Assembly: GCF_016464705.1 (NCBI RefSeq)
Contig: NZ_JAEHOB010000007.1
Location: 1 to 64,000, forward strand
Origin: Qaidamihabitans albus
GTDB lineage: Bacteria; Actinomycetota; Actinomycetes; Mycobacteriales; Pseudonocardiaceae
Reading direction: 5' to 3'
DNA: 64,000 nt
Below, piece after piece: positions 1-9,200 of this stretch. The position numbers were made by a program, and so were the translations under genes. A model generated the notes under the pieces. The model ran no database searches. It had not been told where the DNA came from and was given only the letters and a program-made list of their open reading frames with translations. The first letter of the stretch is position 1, and the number at the start of each line of letters is the position of its first letter.

Positions 1-70
1 ATCAGACCAAGACCAGATCCACCGTTACCCGGACAGTCCCAGAACGTGCGGCATTGCGCCTGGTCACCGC

Positions 71-114
71 TCGTAAGTGCGCACACGAGTTAGAACACGG
101 CTCCCCACTCACGA
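71..114 (+). repeat. 44-bp dispersed palindrome, copy 1
   Basis: First of nine copies of a 44-bp inverted repeat. The architecture is TCGTGAGTG, six variable bases, CGAGTT, a central AG, AACTCG, six variable bases, CACTCACGA. This copy is slightly decayed: the left arm reads TCGTAAGTG and the right inner block AACACG. It lies upstream of the VOC gene at 163; the gene on its other side is outside the window. Confidence 0.85.
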
Positions 115-162
115 CCGCCTTGCCGAGCCGTGGAGCCGTTACAGCGTGGTAGGAACGGTGTC

Positions 163-615
163 GTGACGGCCTTCTATCACCTGTGCTTCGTCGTGCAAGG
201 CCTGGAAAGGGCGCAACGGGACCTCAGCGGCACGTTGGGCGTGACCTGGAGTGCGATACGCGAGGGCACCCTCGGTGAGTGGGACTACCGCATCGTGTTC
301 TCCACGGAAGGCCCACCGTTCTTCGAGCTCATCACCGGCCCGGAAGGCAGTCCCTGGGATGCCTCGGCAGGTTCCCGCTTCGATCACATCGGTTACTGGT
401 CAGGCAACATCGGGGAGGACAAGGACCGCCTGGCCGAGCGGGGTGCGCCCGTCGAGTTCGACTCGTGCCCCTATGGGCGTTCGTTCACCTACCACCGCAT
501 CGACAGCATCGGCGCCCGCGTCGAACTGGTCGACGTGTCGGCACAACCCGGCTTCCTCGCCACGTGGCAGCCCGCCGGCGCCCCGATGGCCACGCTGGAC
601 CTCGACGCGACCTGA
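163..615 (+). CDS. VOC (glyoxalase/bleomycin-resistance) family protein
   Basis: About 150 residues, the length of a single-domain vicinal-oxygen-chelate protein. The N-terminus reads TAFYHLCFVV, the first beta strand carrying a potential metal-ligand His. Later segments FELITGPEGSPWD, FDHIGYW (second candidate His) and ARVELVDVS match the paired beta-alpha-beta-beta-beta fold. I chose GTG at 163 because AGGAA lies 7 nt upstream; an in-frame GTG at 130 would add 11 residues without a good ribosome site. The substrate cannot be told from sequence; actinobacterial relatives are annotated as lactoylglutathione-lyase-like. It stands alone between a 44-bp repeat and a hypothetical gene. Confidence 0.75.
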   Translation: MTAFYHLCFVVQGLERAQRDLSGTLGVTWSAIREGTLGEWDYRIVFSTEGPPFFELITGPEGSPWDASAGSRFDHIGYWSGNIGEDKDRLAERGAPVEFDSCPYGRSFTYHRIDSIGARVELVDVSAQPGFLATWQPAGAPMATLDLDAT

Positions 616-686
616 CGGAGACGGCACCGGCGCGGGTACCGCTTCTGCTAGACACTGACCTGTCGTCGGGTCGGAGAGGAGTGCCC

Positions 687-1418
687 ATGCCGCAGGTCGG
701 GGATCTCGCGGTCAATCTTCTGGCAAGCGTGATCTCCGGGCTCGCAGTGCTGCTGGTGCAGTTTCTGCGGCGACGGCGCAAAGAAGCACGCAAGAGCAGG
801 TTCTTCGGACTGGACGCCAGGTCCACCTGCGCGGTATTCGTGCCCCGGCATGCGCTGTCCAACTCGGTGCTGAGCGTGCACCGTCGCGACGCGGCCGCGA
901 TCGTCGAGCTCGCCGCCGTCGCGCGCGACTGTGGCGCGGAGATCGAACTTGTGCCGAGCTCCGGCGAGTACTTGCCACGGACGCTCGGGGACAGGGCCGA
1001 GTTCGCTGTCGGGAGCCCAGTCGCCAACCCACGGACCGACGCGCTTCTCGAGACCTTCGTGCCAGGCCTCACAATCGGCCCGCGCGAGGGCTCGCCGGAC
1101 AAGCTCACGATCGGTGTCGGTGGCCGCGCGTTCGGGCCGGACCCCGGCAAGGTGGAGTACGTCGCACTCGCCAAGGTGACCGCCGGTGGCTATCCGATCT
1201 TCGTGCTGTGCGGGCAGACCGCGGTATCCAATCACGCGGCGGCCCGGTACCTGGCCCGGCGCTACACGCAACTGCTCCGGGAGTACGGGGTCACCGGACG
1301 CTTCTGCCTGGTGCTGAGGATCGTGAACTCACAGGCGTTCGGCGAACGCAACGTCGAGGTCGCAGGCGACTTCACCGACGCCGCGTTCACCCGGACGGCC
1401 GACGAAGCGGTCAGCTAG
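687..1418 (+). CDS. Conserved hypothetical protein with one N-terminal membrane helix
   Basis: 243 residues. Residues about 7-24 form one hydrophobic segment (LAVNLLASVISGLAVLLVQF) followed by a positive cluster RRRRKEARKSR, so an N-out/C-in anchor with a cytoplasmic domain is likely. The soluble part contains FVPRHALSN, GDRAEFAVGSP and a conserved-looking PIFVLCGQTAVSNHAAARYLA stretch, but I recognise no catalytic motif. Start ATG is set by GGAGAGGA 6 nt upstream; a GTG two codons earlier is possible. Its TAG stop overlaps the convergent amidase stop by 4 nt (CTAG). Function unknown. Confidence 0.6.
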   Translation: MPQVGDLAVNLLASVISGLAVLLVQFLRRRRKEARKSRFFGLDARSTCAVFVPRHALSNSVLSVHRRDAAAIVELAAVARDCGAEIELVPSSGEYLPRTLGDRAEFAVGSPVANPRTDALLETFVPGLTIGPREGSPDKLTIGVGGRAFGPDPGKVEYVALAKVTAGGYPIFVLCGQTAVSNHAAARYLARRYTQLLREYGVTGRFCLVLRIVNSQAFGERNVEVAGDFTDAAFTRTADEAVS

Positions 1419-2824
1419 CGGCGCTTGCCCGCCGGCCGGTCAGTGGGCCAGGGCCGGACCTCCTCCACCAGCTTCGCCACGGCGAGCACGAGGTCGTCGG
1501 AGTGCCGGGGGCCCACGATCTGCAGGCCCACCGGCAGTCCGGCCGAGGTGAACCCCGCCGGCACGCTGATCGACGGCTGCTGTGTCATGTTGAACGGGTA
1601 GGAGAACCGCGCCCACTGCGGCCAGCTCTCCAGTCCACTGCCGGGCGGCACGTCGTGCCCCGCCTCGAACGGCGGGATGGCCACGGTCGGCGTGATCAGG
1701 ATGTCGTGCCGGGTGTGGAACTCGCCCATGTGGATACCGAGTGCCGACCGGATCGCGCTCGCTTCGAGGTAGTCGCTCGCCGAGTAGGTGTGCCCCTGCT
1801 GCCAGACCTTGCGCAGCGCCGGGTCCACCCGCTCCTCCGAACCGGCCGGGAAGGTGTCGAGCCACTTCGCCGCACCGGCCGACCAGAGCACGCCGAACGC
1901 GTCGATCGGGTCGGTGAACCCGGGGTCGGCCTCCTCCACCCGCAGGCCGGCCTCGGTCAGCGCGGCCACGGTCGACACGACCAGGCGAGCCACCTCCGGG
2001 TCGACGTCGATGTAGCCGAGGTCGGGCGAGAAGGCGGCCCGCAGCCCGCGGACGTCGCGGCGCACCGCCTCGCGGTAGGTCCCGGCCGGCGGTGGCAGCG
2101 CGGCCGGGTCGCGGTGGTCGGGGGTGGCCAGCACGTCGAGGAACAGGGCGATGTCGTCCACCGAACGGGCCAGCGGGCCGGCGTGTGCCAGCGGGCCGAA
2201 CGGGCTCGCCGGGAACAGCGGGATCCGCCCGCCGGTCGGCTTGAACCCGACGATGCCGCAGAACGAGGCCGGGATCCGTACCGAGCCGCCGCCGTCGGTG
2301 CCGACCGAGAGCTCACCCATCCCGGTGGCCACGGCGACCGCGCTGCCGCCGCTCGATCCGCCCGGGGTCAGCGCGGGGTCGTACGGGTTACGGGTGATGC
2401 CGTCCAGCGGGTTGTCCGTGACGGCCTTCCAGCCCAGCTCCGGTGTGGTCGTCTTGCCGAGCAGGACGAGGCCGTTCTCCTTCATCCGCGCGGTGACCGG
2501 GCTATCGACGGCCCACGGCTGATCCCGCTCGATGCACACGGAGCCGCGCAGCGTCGGCCAGCCCTGCGTGAGGAACATGTCCTTGATCGACGCGGGCACG
2601 CCGTCGAGCCAGCCGATCGGGTTACCCTCGCGCCAGCGTTCCTCGGAGCTCTTCGCGTGCGCGAGCGCGACCTCGGGGTCGACGAGCGCGAACGCCTTGT
2701 ACTCCTGGTCGCGGTCCTCGATGACGTCGAGCGCCGCCCGGGTGGTCTCGACGGGGGAGAGCTCGCCCGAGGAGTACGCGGCCACCAGCTCGCTCGCCGT
2801 CAGCAGGGGTCCCGTGCTCCGCAT
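1415..2824 (-). CDS. Amidase signature (AS) family amidohydrolase
   Basis: 469 residues, normal for AS-family enzymes, which hydrolyse amides to acid plus ammonia in the cytoplasm. The Ser-cisSer-Lys triad is present: Lys in PASIKDMF near residue 80, the glycine/serine loop GGSSGGSAVAVA near 155, and the cis-Ser in GTDGGGSVRIPASF near 180. GAGGAG sits a few bases before the ATG. It lies 34 bp downstream of the D-2-hydroxyacid dehydrogenase on the same strand, so it is probably co-transcribed from the operator-bearing promoter near 3850. AS family members have very broad specificity, so the substrate is open; the neighbourhood suggests an amide of a small dicarboxylic or hydroxy acid. Confidence 0.88.
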   Translation of the reverse strand: MRSTGPLLTASELVAAYSSGELSPVETTRAALDVIEDRDQEYKAFALVDPEVALAHAKSSEERWREGNPIGWLDGVPASIKDMFLTQGWPTLRGSVCIERDQPWAVDSPVTARMKENGLVLLGKTTTPELGWKAVTDNPLDGITRNPYDPALTPGGSSGGSAVAVATGMGELSVGTDGGGSVRIPASFCGIVGFKPTGGRIPLFPASPFGPLAHAGPLARSVDDIALFLDVLATPDHRDPAALPPPAGTYREAVRRDVRGLRAAFSPDLGYIDVDPEVARLVVSTVAALTEAGLRVEEADPGFTDPIDAFGVLWSAGAAKWLDTFPAGSEERVDPALRKVWQQGHTYSASDYLEASAIRSALGIHMGEFHTRHDILITPTVAIPPFEAGHDVPPGSGLESWPQWARFSYPFNMTQQPSISVPAGFTSAGLPVGLQIVGPRHSDDLVLAVAKLVEEVRPWPTDRPAGKRR

Positions 2825-2858
2825 TGTTCTCCTCAGTGCTTGGAGTGCCTGTCGATCT

Positions 2859-3836
2859 TCAGCCGGCCGAGGGTACGTAGCCGAGGCGCTTGTCGACGAC
2901 GTTGCGCAGCGGCTCACCGGCCAGCCACCGCCGGAAATTGTCCGCGAACACCTCGACCAGCGCATTGCGCCAGCCGATGAAGTCCCCGGACATGTGCGGC
3001 GACAACAGCACGTTATCCATCGTCCACAGCGGACTTTCGGGGGGCAGGGGCTCGGTCTCGAACACGTCGAGCGCGGCCCCGGCGATCTCCCCCGCACGCA
3101 GCGCCTCGACCAGGTCCTCGGTGACGACCAGCTCGCCCCTGCCGACGTTGACCAACCGCGTTTCAGGCTTCATCGCGGCGAACGCGCCGGCATCGAAGAG
3201 GCCCTTGGTCTGCTCGGTCAGCGGTGCCACCGCGACGACGAAGTCGGCGGCGGCCAGGTGCCGGTTCAGTTCCGCCGACGCGTGCACGGTGCCGAAGTCC
3301 GGATCGTTGTCCCGCGCCGTGCGCCCGGCACCGGACACCCGCATCCCGGCGGCCCGCAGCATCCGCGCGATCGCGCGCCCGATGGGCCCGGTGCCCACGA
3401 CGAGCGCCTGCCTGCCCGCGATCCGCTCGGTCTCCCGGTGCCGCCATTCCCGCTGGTCCTGCAGCCGTACCGAGTGGGCGAGGTCCTTGGCGAAGGCGAG
3501 GATCACGCCAAGCACGTACTCGGCGATCGACCCGTCGAACACCCCTCGCGAATTGGTCAGTACCACGTCGCTGTCGCGCAACTCGGGGAACATCACCGGG
3601 TCGACGCCCGCGCTGGCGATGTGCAGCCAGCGCAGGCGGTCCGCGGAATACCATGCGCCCGGGACCGCGTTGGACAGAAAGTCATAGACGAAGAGGGCAT
3701 CGGCCCCGCGCAGGGCGTCGGCGAGCCCGTCGGCCCGCGTGTAACGAACCGCTGCGTCCTGCTCGATGGAGTGCATGTCCGGGGGGTGTTTGTCGCCACA
3801 CAACACCGCCAGCACCGGACGATCCGTGCCGATCAC
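2859..3836 (-). CDS. D-isomer-specific 2-hydroxyacid dehydrogenase
   Basis: 325 residues. NAD(P)-dependent interconversion of a D-2-hydroxy acid and the 2-oxo acid. The Rossmann glycine motif VVGTGPIGRAIARML sits mid-protein; the catalytic Arg-Glu-His set appears as NVGRGELV (Arg), the acidic residue of ALDVFETEPLP, and LSPHMSG (His). I chose GTG at 3836 because a -10 (TACCGT, 3843-3848) ends 6 nt before it and a -35 TTGACA lies 17 bp further up, so the message would be leaderless. Longer in-frame starts would run through the operator. First gene of a two-gene transcript with the amidase, divergent from the maleate-isomerase-like gene at 3927. Confidence 0.85.
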   Translation of the reverse strand: MIGTDRPVLAVLCGDKHPPDMHSIEQDAAVRYTRADGLADALRGADALFVYDFLSNAVPGAWYSADRLRWLHIASAGVDPVMFPELRDSDVVLTNSRGVFDGSIAEYVLGVILAFAKDLAHSVRLQDQREWRHRETERIAGRQALVVGTGPIGRAIARMLRAAGMRVSGAGRTARDNDPDFGTVHASAELNRHLAAADFVVAVAPLTEQTKGLFDAGAFAAMKPETRLVNVGRGELVVTEDLVEALRAGEIAGAALDVFETEPLPPESPLWTMDNVLLSPHMSGDFIGWRNALVEVFADNFRRWLAGEPLRNVVDKRLGYVPSAG

Positions 3837-3842
3837 GTTGAC

Positions 3843-3871
3843 ACGGTAAGAGGCGGTCGTATGATTGTCAA
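3843..3871 (-). promoter_or_regulatory. Sigma-70-type promoter of the hydroxyacid dehydrogenase-amidase transcript
   Basis: Minus-strand -35 TTGACA (3866-3871), 17-bp spacer, -10 TACCGT (3843-3848), then 6 nt to the GTG start at 3836. The -35 hexamer lies inside the palindrome at 3863-3876, so a bound repressor would block polymerase directly. Confidence 0.6.
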
Positions 3872-3876
3872 CAATC
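3863..3876. promoter_or_regulatory. Palindromic operator 1, probable FCD-GntR site
   Basis: GATTGTCAACAATC, a 14-bp inverted repeat in the divergent promoter between the hydroxyacid dehydrogenase (minus) and the maleate-isomerase-like gene (plus). The same motif occurs at 4690-4703 and 13137-13150. The local GntR gene at 5440 is the obvious candidate binder; GntR/FCD operators of this size and symmetry are common. Binding itself is inferred. Confidence 0.65.
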
Positions 3877-3926
3877 CGAGGACGCACCCCGGAGGCCCCT
3901 TCAATAGCCCCGTCGGAGGTCGAGCC

Positions 3927-4676
3927 TTGGATTCACCGGCACTGGACTTCCCCGCGTTCGACGGGCCCGTGGCCCAGCGCGGCATCGGCGTCATCGCGCC
4001 GTTCGACCTGGCGCTGGAGCGGGAACTGTGGCGCTGGGTGCCGATGGAGGTCTCGCTGCACCTGGCCAGGACCCCCTACGAGCCCGTGCCGGTCAGCATG
4101 GAGATGGCACACCTGGTCAGCAACGCCCAGCATCTCGCGGCCGCGACGAGGGACGTGCTGCACGTCGAGCCGGAGGTCGTGGCGTACCTGTGCACCTCGG
4201 GCAGCTTCGTCAGCGGCGTGGACGCCGAGCACTCGTTGCGCAAGGTGATCTGCGACGCGGGCGCGCCCGACGCCGTGACGACCTCCGGCGCGCTCGCCGA
4301 GGTGCTGCAACAGCTCGGCATCCGGCGGGTCTCGGTACTCACCCCTTACGACGCCGACCTGACCGCCAAGCTGCACGAGTTCCTCGCCGAACTCGGCGTC
4401 GAGACGATGTCCAGCGACCACCTCGGCCTCGGCGGCGGCATCTGGAAGGTCAGCTATCGCACCATCGCGGAGCGGATCATCGCCGCGAACCATGACGATG
4501 CCGAGGCCATCTTCGTGAGCTGCACCAACCTGCCCACCTACGACGTCATCGACCCGCTCGAGTCCGCGCTCGGCAAGCCCGTCCTTACCGCCAACCAGCT
4601 CACCATGTGGGCCTGCCTGAAGCGGATGAACCTGCCCATCGTCGGCCCGGGCAACTGGATGCGAGAGGTGTCTTGA
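3927..4676 (+). CDS. Maleate isomerase / arylmalonate decarboxylase-fold protein (Asp/Glu racemase superfamily), copy 1
   Basis: 249 residues. The superfamily isomerises, racemises or decarboxylates small acids using one or two active-site cysteines. Here the first candidate Cys is in VAYLCTSGSF (near residue 90) and the second in IFVSCTNLPTYD (near 195), the two positions expected for a maleate-isomerase-type pair. RGIGVIAPFD at the N-terminus and GKPVLTANQLTMWACLK near the end are typical of this group. TTG at 3927 is chosen because CGGAGGT ends 6 nt upstream. It is followed 44 bp later by a paralogue, with an operator copy in the gap. The substrate is unknown; maleate-, arylmalonate- and ectoine-utilisation (EutA) enzymes all belong here. 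Confidence 0.8.
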   Translation: MDSPALDFPAFDGPVAQRGIGVIAPFDLALERELWRWVPMEVSLHLARTPYEPVPVSMEMAHLVSNAQHLAAATRDVLHVEPEVVAYLCTSGSFVSGVDAEHSLRKVICDAGAPDAVTTSGALAEVLQQLGIRRVSVLTPYDADLTAKLHEFLAELGVETMSSDHLGLGGGIWKVSYRTIAERIIAANHDDAEAIFVSCTNLPTYDVIDPLESALGKPVLTANQLTMWACLKRMNLPIVGPGNWMREVS

Positions 4677-4687
4677 CTCCTTCCACT

Positions 4688-4705
4688 AGGATTGTCGACA
4701 ATCCT
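4688..4705. promoter_or_regulatory. Palindromic operator 2, probable FCD-GntR site
   Basis: AGGATTGTCGACAATCCT is a perfect 18-bp palindrome, the most symmetric of the three related sites. It lies between the two maleate-isomerase-like genes, just before the ribosome site AGGAGGTGG of the second gene. Confidence 0.7.
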
Positions 4706-4720
4706 GCCAGGAGGTGGCCC

Positions 4721-5443
4721 TTGCCCACGATCGGCTTCATCTACCCCGACCACGCCGCCGAGGACGACTACCCGCTCGCCGAGGGCCTGCTCGGCGACGG
4801 CACCCGGTTGGCCGTGGCCCACATCTACGGCACCGACCTGCACGCCGTCGCCGAGCTGCTCGACCTCGGTAGCCCGCAGCGGCTCACCGAAGGTGCCGGG
4901 CTGCTGGCCAGGCACGAACCGGACGCGATCGTGTGGGCCTGCACGAGCGGCAGCTTCGTCTACGGCTGGGACGGCGCGACCGAGCAGGTGGCCGGGCTCT
5001 CCGCGGCCGCGGGCGGACTGCCCGCGTCGAGCACCTCGTTCGCGTTCGTGCACGCGGCCAACGCTCTCGGCCTGCGCCGGGTGGCCGTCGCGGCGAGCTA
5101 CCCGGATGAGGTCGCCAAGCTGTTCGTCGAGTTTCTCGGCAAGGGCGGCATCGAGGTCGTCTCGCTGTCCGCGGCCGACATCGACACCGCGGCCGAGGTC
5201 GGCGATCTGTCCCCGGAGGCGGTGGTGGACCTGATCGTGAGCCACGACCACCCCGACGCGGAAGCGCTGCTGGTGCCGGACACCGCGATGCGCACGCTCG
5301 CGGTCGTCGAGCGGGCCGAGGAACGGCTCGGCAAGCCGGTACTCACCGCCAACCAGGTGACCGTGTGGGAGGGCCTGCGGCTCGTCGGGGCGAACCGTGC
5401 CGTGCCCGGAGTCGGCGCGCTGTTCCGCTCCGGGGGTGGGTGA
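4721..5443 (+). CDS. Maleate isomerase / arylmalonate decarboxylase-fold protein, copy 2
   Basis: 240 residues, a diverged paralogue of the protein before it (shared IVWACTSGSFVYG and GKPVLTANQVTVWEGL). The first cysteine is kept (ACTSGSF, near residue 73). At the second site, where copy 1 has VSCTNLPTYD, this protein reads LVPDTAMRTLAVV with no cysteine. It is therefore a one-cysteine member, like arylmalonate decarboxylase or a non-isomerising relative, and the pair may act on different steps or as a heteromer. TTG at 4721 follows AGGAGGTGG by 4 nt. Its TGA overlaps the GTG of the GntR gene (GTGA), implying coupled translation. Confidence 0.75.
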   Translation: MPTIGFIYPDHAAEDDYPLAEGLLGDGTRLAVAHIYGTDLHAVAELLDLGSPQRLTEGAGLLARHEPDAIVWACTSGSFVYGWDGATEQVAGLSAAAGGLPASSTSFAFVHAANALGLRRVAVAASYPDEVAKLFVEFLGKGGIEVVSLSAADIDTAAEVGDLSPEAVVDLIVSHDHPDAEALLVPDTAMRTLAVVERAEERLGKPVLTANQVTVWEGLRLVGANRAVPGVGALFRSGGG

Positions 5444-6171
5444 GCGTGCTGGCCGACATCGAGCCGGTGAACCGCGAGTCCACCGCGGGCATCATCGCCC
5501 GCCAGCTCCGTGACGCGATCATGAACGGCTCGCTGCCGCCCGGTACCCAGCTCGGTGAGACCGACCTCGCCGCCCGGTTCCAGGTCTCCCGAGGACCGCT
5601 GCGCGAGGCGATGCAGCGGCTGGTCTCCGAGGGCCTGCTGCGCAGCGAGCGCCATCGCGGGCTGTTCGTGATCGACCTGGAACCGGGCGACGTCTACGAC
5701 ATCTACTCCGCGCGTTCGGCGATCGAGCGCGCGGCCGCGATCCGGATAATGCGTGGCGGTGACCGCGACCGGGTCGCCGCGATGCTGGACGACGCCGTAC
5801 ACGCGATGGCCGAGGCCGACCAGCAGGACGATCCGGCCGCGCTCACCGAGGCCGACCTGCGTTTCCACGAGGAGCTCATCGAAGCGTCCGGCAGCCGGCG
5901 GCTGACCCGGATGGCGCGCACGCTGCTCATCGAGACGCGCATGTGCCTCTCGGCGTTGCAGGAGACGTACCGCAAGAGCTACCAGGGCGCCGACGAGCGG
6001 GTCGCCGAGCACAACCAGATCATCGACGCGATCCGCCAGGACGACGAGGAGACCGTGCTGGCGCTGCTGGAGGCGCACATGGAGGACGCCGTGCAGCGGC
6101 TGGCGCCGGGCACGAGCCTGACCTCGGGTGCGGCACCCGGCCTGCCCGTCGGCGGCGTCGACATCGCCTGA
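5440..6171 (+). CDS. GntR family regulator, FadR/FCD subfamily
   Basis: 243 residues. Residues about 12-80 form the GntR winged helix (IIARQLRDAIMNGSLPPGTQL, FQVSRGPLREAMQRL, EGLLRSERHRGLFV). Residues about 95-220 are an FCD all-helical ligand domain with the metal-binding pattern Asp in EADLRFHEELI and later His residues in AEHNQII and EAHMEDAV. The GTG start overlaps the upstream TGA by 4 nt; a second GTG two codons on is possible. FCD regulators usually sense small organic acids. Three palindromes matching a GntR operator lie in promoters of surrounding catabolic genes, one in its own operon, so autoregulation is likely. Confidence 0.88.
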   Translation: MSVLADIEPVNRESTAGIIARQLRDAIMNGSLPPGTQLGETDLAARFQVSRGPLREAMQRLVSEGLLRSERHRGLFVIDLEPGDVYDIYSARSAIERAAAIRIMRGGDRDRVAAMLDDAVHAMAEADQQDDPAALTEADLRFHEELIEASGSRRLTRMARTLLIETRMCLSALQETYRKSYQGADERVAEHNQIIDAIRQDDEETVLALLEAHMEDAVQRLAPGTSLTSGAAPGLPVGGVDIA

Positions 6172-6181
6172 CCCTCCACCC

Positions 6182-6225
6182 TCGTGAGTGGCCACGCGAG
6201 TTCTAACTCGGGTAGCCACTCACGA
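6182..6225 (-). repeat. 44-bp dispersed palindrome, copy 2
   Basis: The only copy in the opposite orientation (centre CT instead of AG). Arms TCGTGAGTG and CACTCACGA are perfect and flanked by a further C/G pair. It lies between convergent genes, 10 nt after the GntR stop. Its right arm supplies the Ser-TGA end of the P-type ATPase gene. Confidence 0.9.
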
Positions 6226-9200
6226 GGGTTGCCAGACGGTGCCCAGTGCGCTCGCGGCTCCGGCGCTGCCGAGCGCGATCGTCCAGCCCACCGGTCCCAG
6301 CGGGGTGCACCCGAAGAACCCGCTCACACCCGGCGTCTGGATCGCCGCGGCCAGCACCGCCGCCGACCCGAGCCCGCTCGCCAGCACCGCCGGACTGCGG
6401 CCGCCGGTGAGCAGGGTCTGCCCCAGCTGGGTACCGACGAGCGCGGCGAGCGCCACGGTGCTCGCCCGACGCCGCCGTCCGGTCATCCGCGCCAGCGTCC
6501 ACGCCGCCGAGGCACCCAGCGTCGTCGTGCCCGCACGGACACCGATGTCCCGGTAGAGGCGGCCGCCGAGCGAGCTCTCCGGGCCCTCCTGCAGCAGTTC
6601 GGCGACGGCGTCGCCATCCGGCCTGCGCAGCGCGATCGCCAGCGACGGCGCCAGGTCGGTGAGCAGGTTGACCAGCAGCAACTGCCGCGCGCCGAGCGGT
6701 GAGCGGCCGGTCATCGCGGCCACAAGCACGTTGAACGCGATCTCCCCGAGGTTGCCGCCGAGCAGCACCCCGAGCGCCGAACGCACCGACGCCCACATCG
6801 CCCGGCCCTCGACGAGCGCGGCGATGATCGTCTCCAGCCGGTCGTCGGTCACCACCAGGTCGGCGGCCGCCCGCGCGGCGGGGGTGCCGTGCCCGCCCAG
6901 CGCGATTCCGACGTCGGCGAGCCGGATCGCGGGCGCGTCGTTGGCGCCGTCACCGGTCATCGCCACCGTCCGGCCTAGCCGCTGGTAGGCCTTGATGATC
7001 CGCACCTTCTGCGCCGGGCTGCACCGCGCGACCACGTCGACGTCCGGCAGCGTCTCCTGCAGCCGGTCGTCGTCCAGCTCGTCCAGGTCGGCGCCGGTCA
7101 CCACGCGCAGCTCGGTGCCGTCACCGTTGATCTCCGACGCGATCGCCTCCCCGGTGACCGGGTGGTCGCCCGTGATCATCACGATGTGCACGCCCGCCGC
7201 GCGCAGCTCGGCCGCCGCGGGGGCGGCACTGCGGCGCACCGGGTCGGCGATCGCGACGAACCCGCGGAAGGTCAGCTCCCGCACGGAATCCTCGGTGCCC
7301 TCCCCAGCCTCCGCGGCCGAGCCGTCGAGCTGCCGTTCGGCGACGGCAAGCACGCGGTGTCCCGCCTCGGCGAGCTGTTTCATCCGGCCGTTCAGGCGCT
7401 TGCGTGCCTTGCCGTCGAGCGCGCACCGGGGCAGCACCTCCTCGGGCGCCCCCTTCACGCTCAGCAACCTGCCCTTCCTGGTCTCCCCCACCGCCGCGTG
7501 GTAGCCGCGGGACGGCTCGAACGGCGCCGAGGAGAGCAGCCGCCAGCCGGCGGCGCCGGTACCGGTGCCCATCCGCAGCCTGCGCCCGGCCTCCAGCACC
7601 GCCCGGTCGGTGGCGTGCGGCAGGTCCTCGGGCCGGTCCGCGTGCGGGGTGGCCCGCAGCGCGGCGGCCAGCACCGGCCGCAGCGGTTCGCTGAGCGTGT
7701 CGACGGGGCAGCGCAGGTGCCCGTCGTCCACCTCGCTCACGCTGAGCCTGCCCTCGGTGAGCGTGCCCGTCTTGTCGAAGCACAGCACGTCCACGCGGCC
7801 GAGCGCCTCGATGCTGCGCGGGTTGCGGACGAGGGTGCCGTGCTCGGCGAGCCGCCGTGCCGCCGCCAGCTGCGCGGCGTTGACCAGGAACGGCAGCCCT
7901 TCCGGCACCGAGGCGACGGCCAGGTTCACCGCCGCGGACATGCTCTCGCGCAGCGGCACCCCGCGCAGCAGACCGGCACCCGCGACGGCCGCCGCCGAGC
8001 CGACCGCGAGCGGCATGCTCTTCTCCGTGAGCTCGGTCAGCCTGGTCTCCACCCCGGTCGTCGGGGAGCCCTCGCGCGCGAGCGCCATACTGCGCCCGGC
8101 CTCGGTGTCGTCGCCGACCGCGACCACGACCGCCGCCCCCTGCCCGGCGGCCACGGTGGTGCCCTCGTAGACCATCGACGAGCGTTCGGCCACCTCCGCC
8201 GCGACCACCGGGGCGGGGTCCTTTCCCACCGGCAGGGACTCACCGGTCAGCGACGACTCGTCGATCTCCAGCCCGTCCGCGTCGAGCAGCCTGCAGTCGG
8301 CAGGCACCACATCACCCGAGGTGAGGGCGACGACGTCGCCGGGCACCAGATCGTCCGCGCTGATCACCCGCTCGTCGCCGTCGCGCAGCACGGTGGCGCT
8401 GACCGACGAGCGGCTCAGCAGATCGGCCAGTTCCCGGTCCGTGCGTACCTGCTGCACGCTGCCGATCAGGGCCGAGAGCCCGGTCACGCCCGCGACCAGC
8501 GCGGCGTCCGCGGGCGAACCAACCGCAGCGGACAGCGCGGCACCGCCTGCCAGCACCGGCGTGAGCGGGTTGGCCAGTTCGGCCAGGAAGGCGCTGCCCA
8601 GGCTGGTCGGTACCGGGCCGGAACCGGCGCCGCGGTCGCGGGCACGACGGCGTGCCTCGTTCTCGCTCAACCCGTTCGGTCCGGTGGCGAGCCGTTCGAC
8701 GGCGGCGTCGGAGGGCATCAGATGCCACGGCACCGTGTCCGGCGCGGCGGTCGGCTCGGGTGGCCGGAGACGGCGGGCATGCCGCCGCGCGTTGGCCAGT
8801 GCCAGGCCGGCACCGGCGTTGACCGCACGCATCCCCCGGCTCGCCGGGCTGCTCCGGCGGCCGTCCTGCAACGCGGTCACCACGCCGACCCCGGTGGACG
8901 CCTGTGCGATCCGGATGCTCTCGTGGTTGAGGGTGCGGGCGACGGCGACCGACTCCACGAGCAGCGCCGCCGCCCGGATGTCCTCGCCGATGAGCACATG
9001 CGCACCCCAGGGTGCGGGCTCGCCGTCGCGGTAGGCACCGGCGCCGCAGTCGGCGGCGGCCAGCGCACGCCGGTTTCCCGACACCAGCAGCACGACGCGG
9101 CCCTCGGCCTGCAGCTCGCGCACGGTGGCCAGCGGGTCCCCGTCCTCCCCGGTGTCCTCGACGCGCAGGTCGGCCTCCCTGGCGGCGGCGGTCAGCGCGT

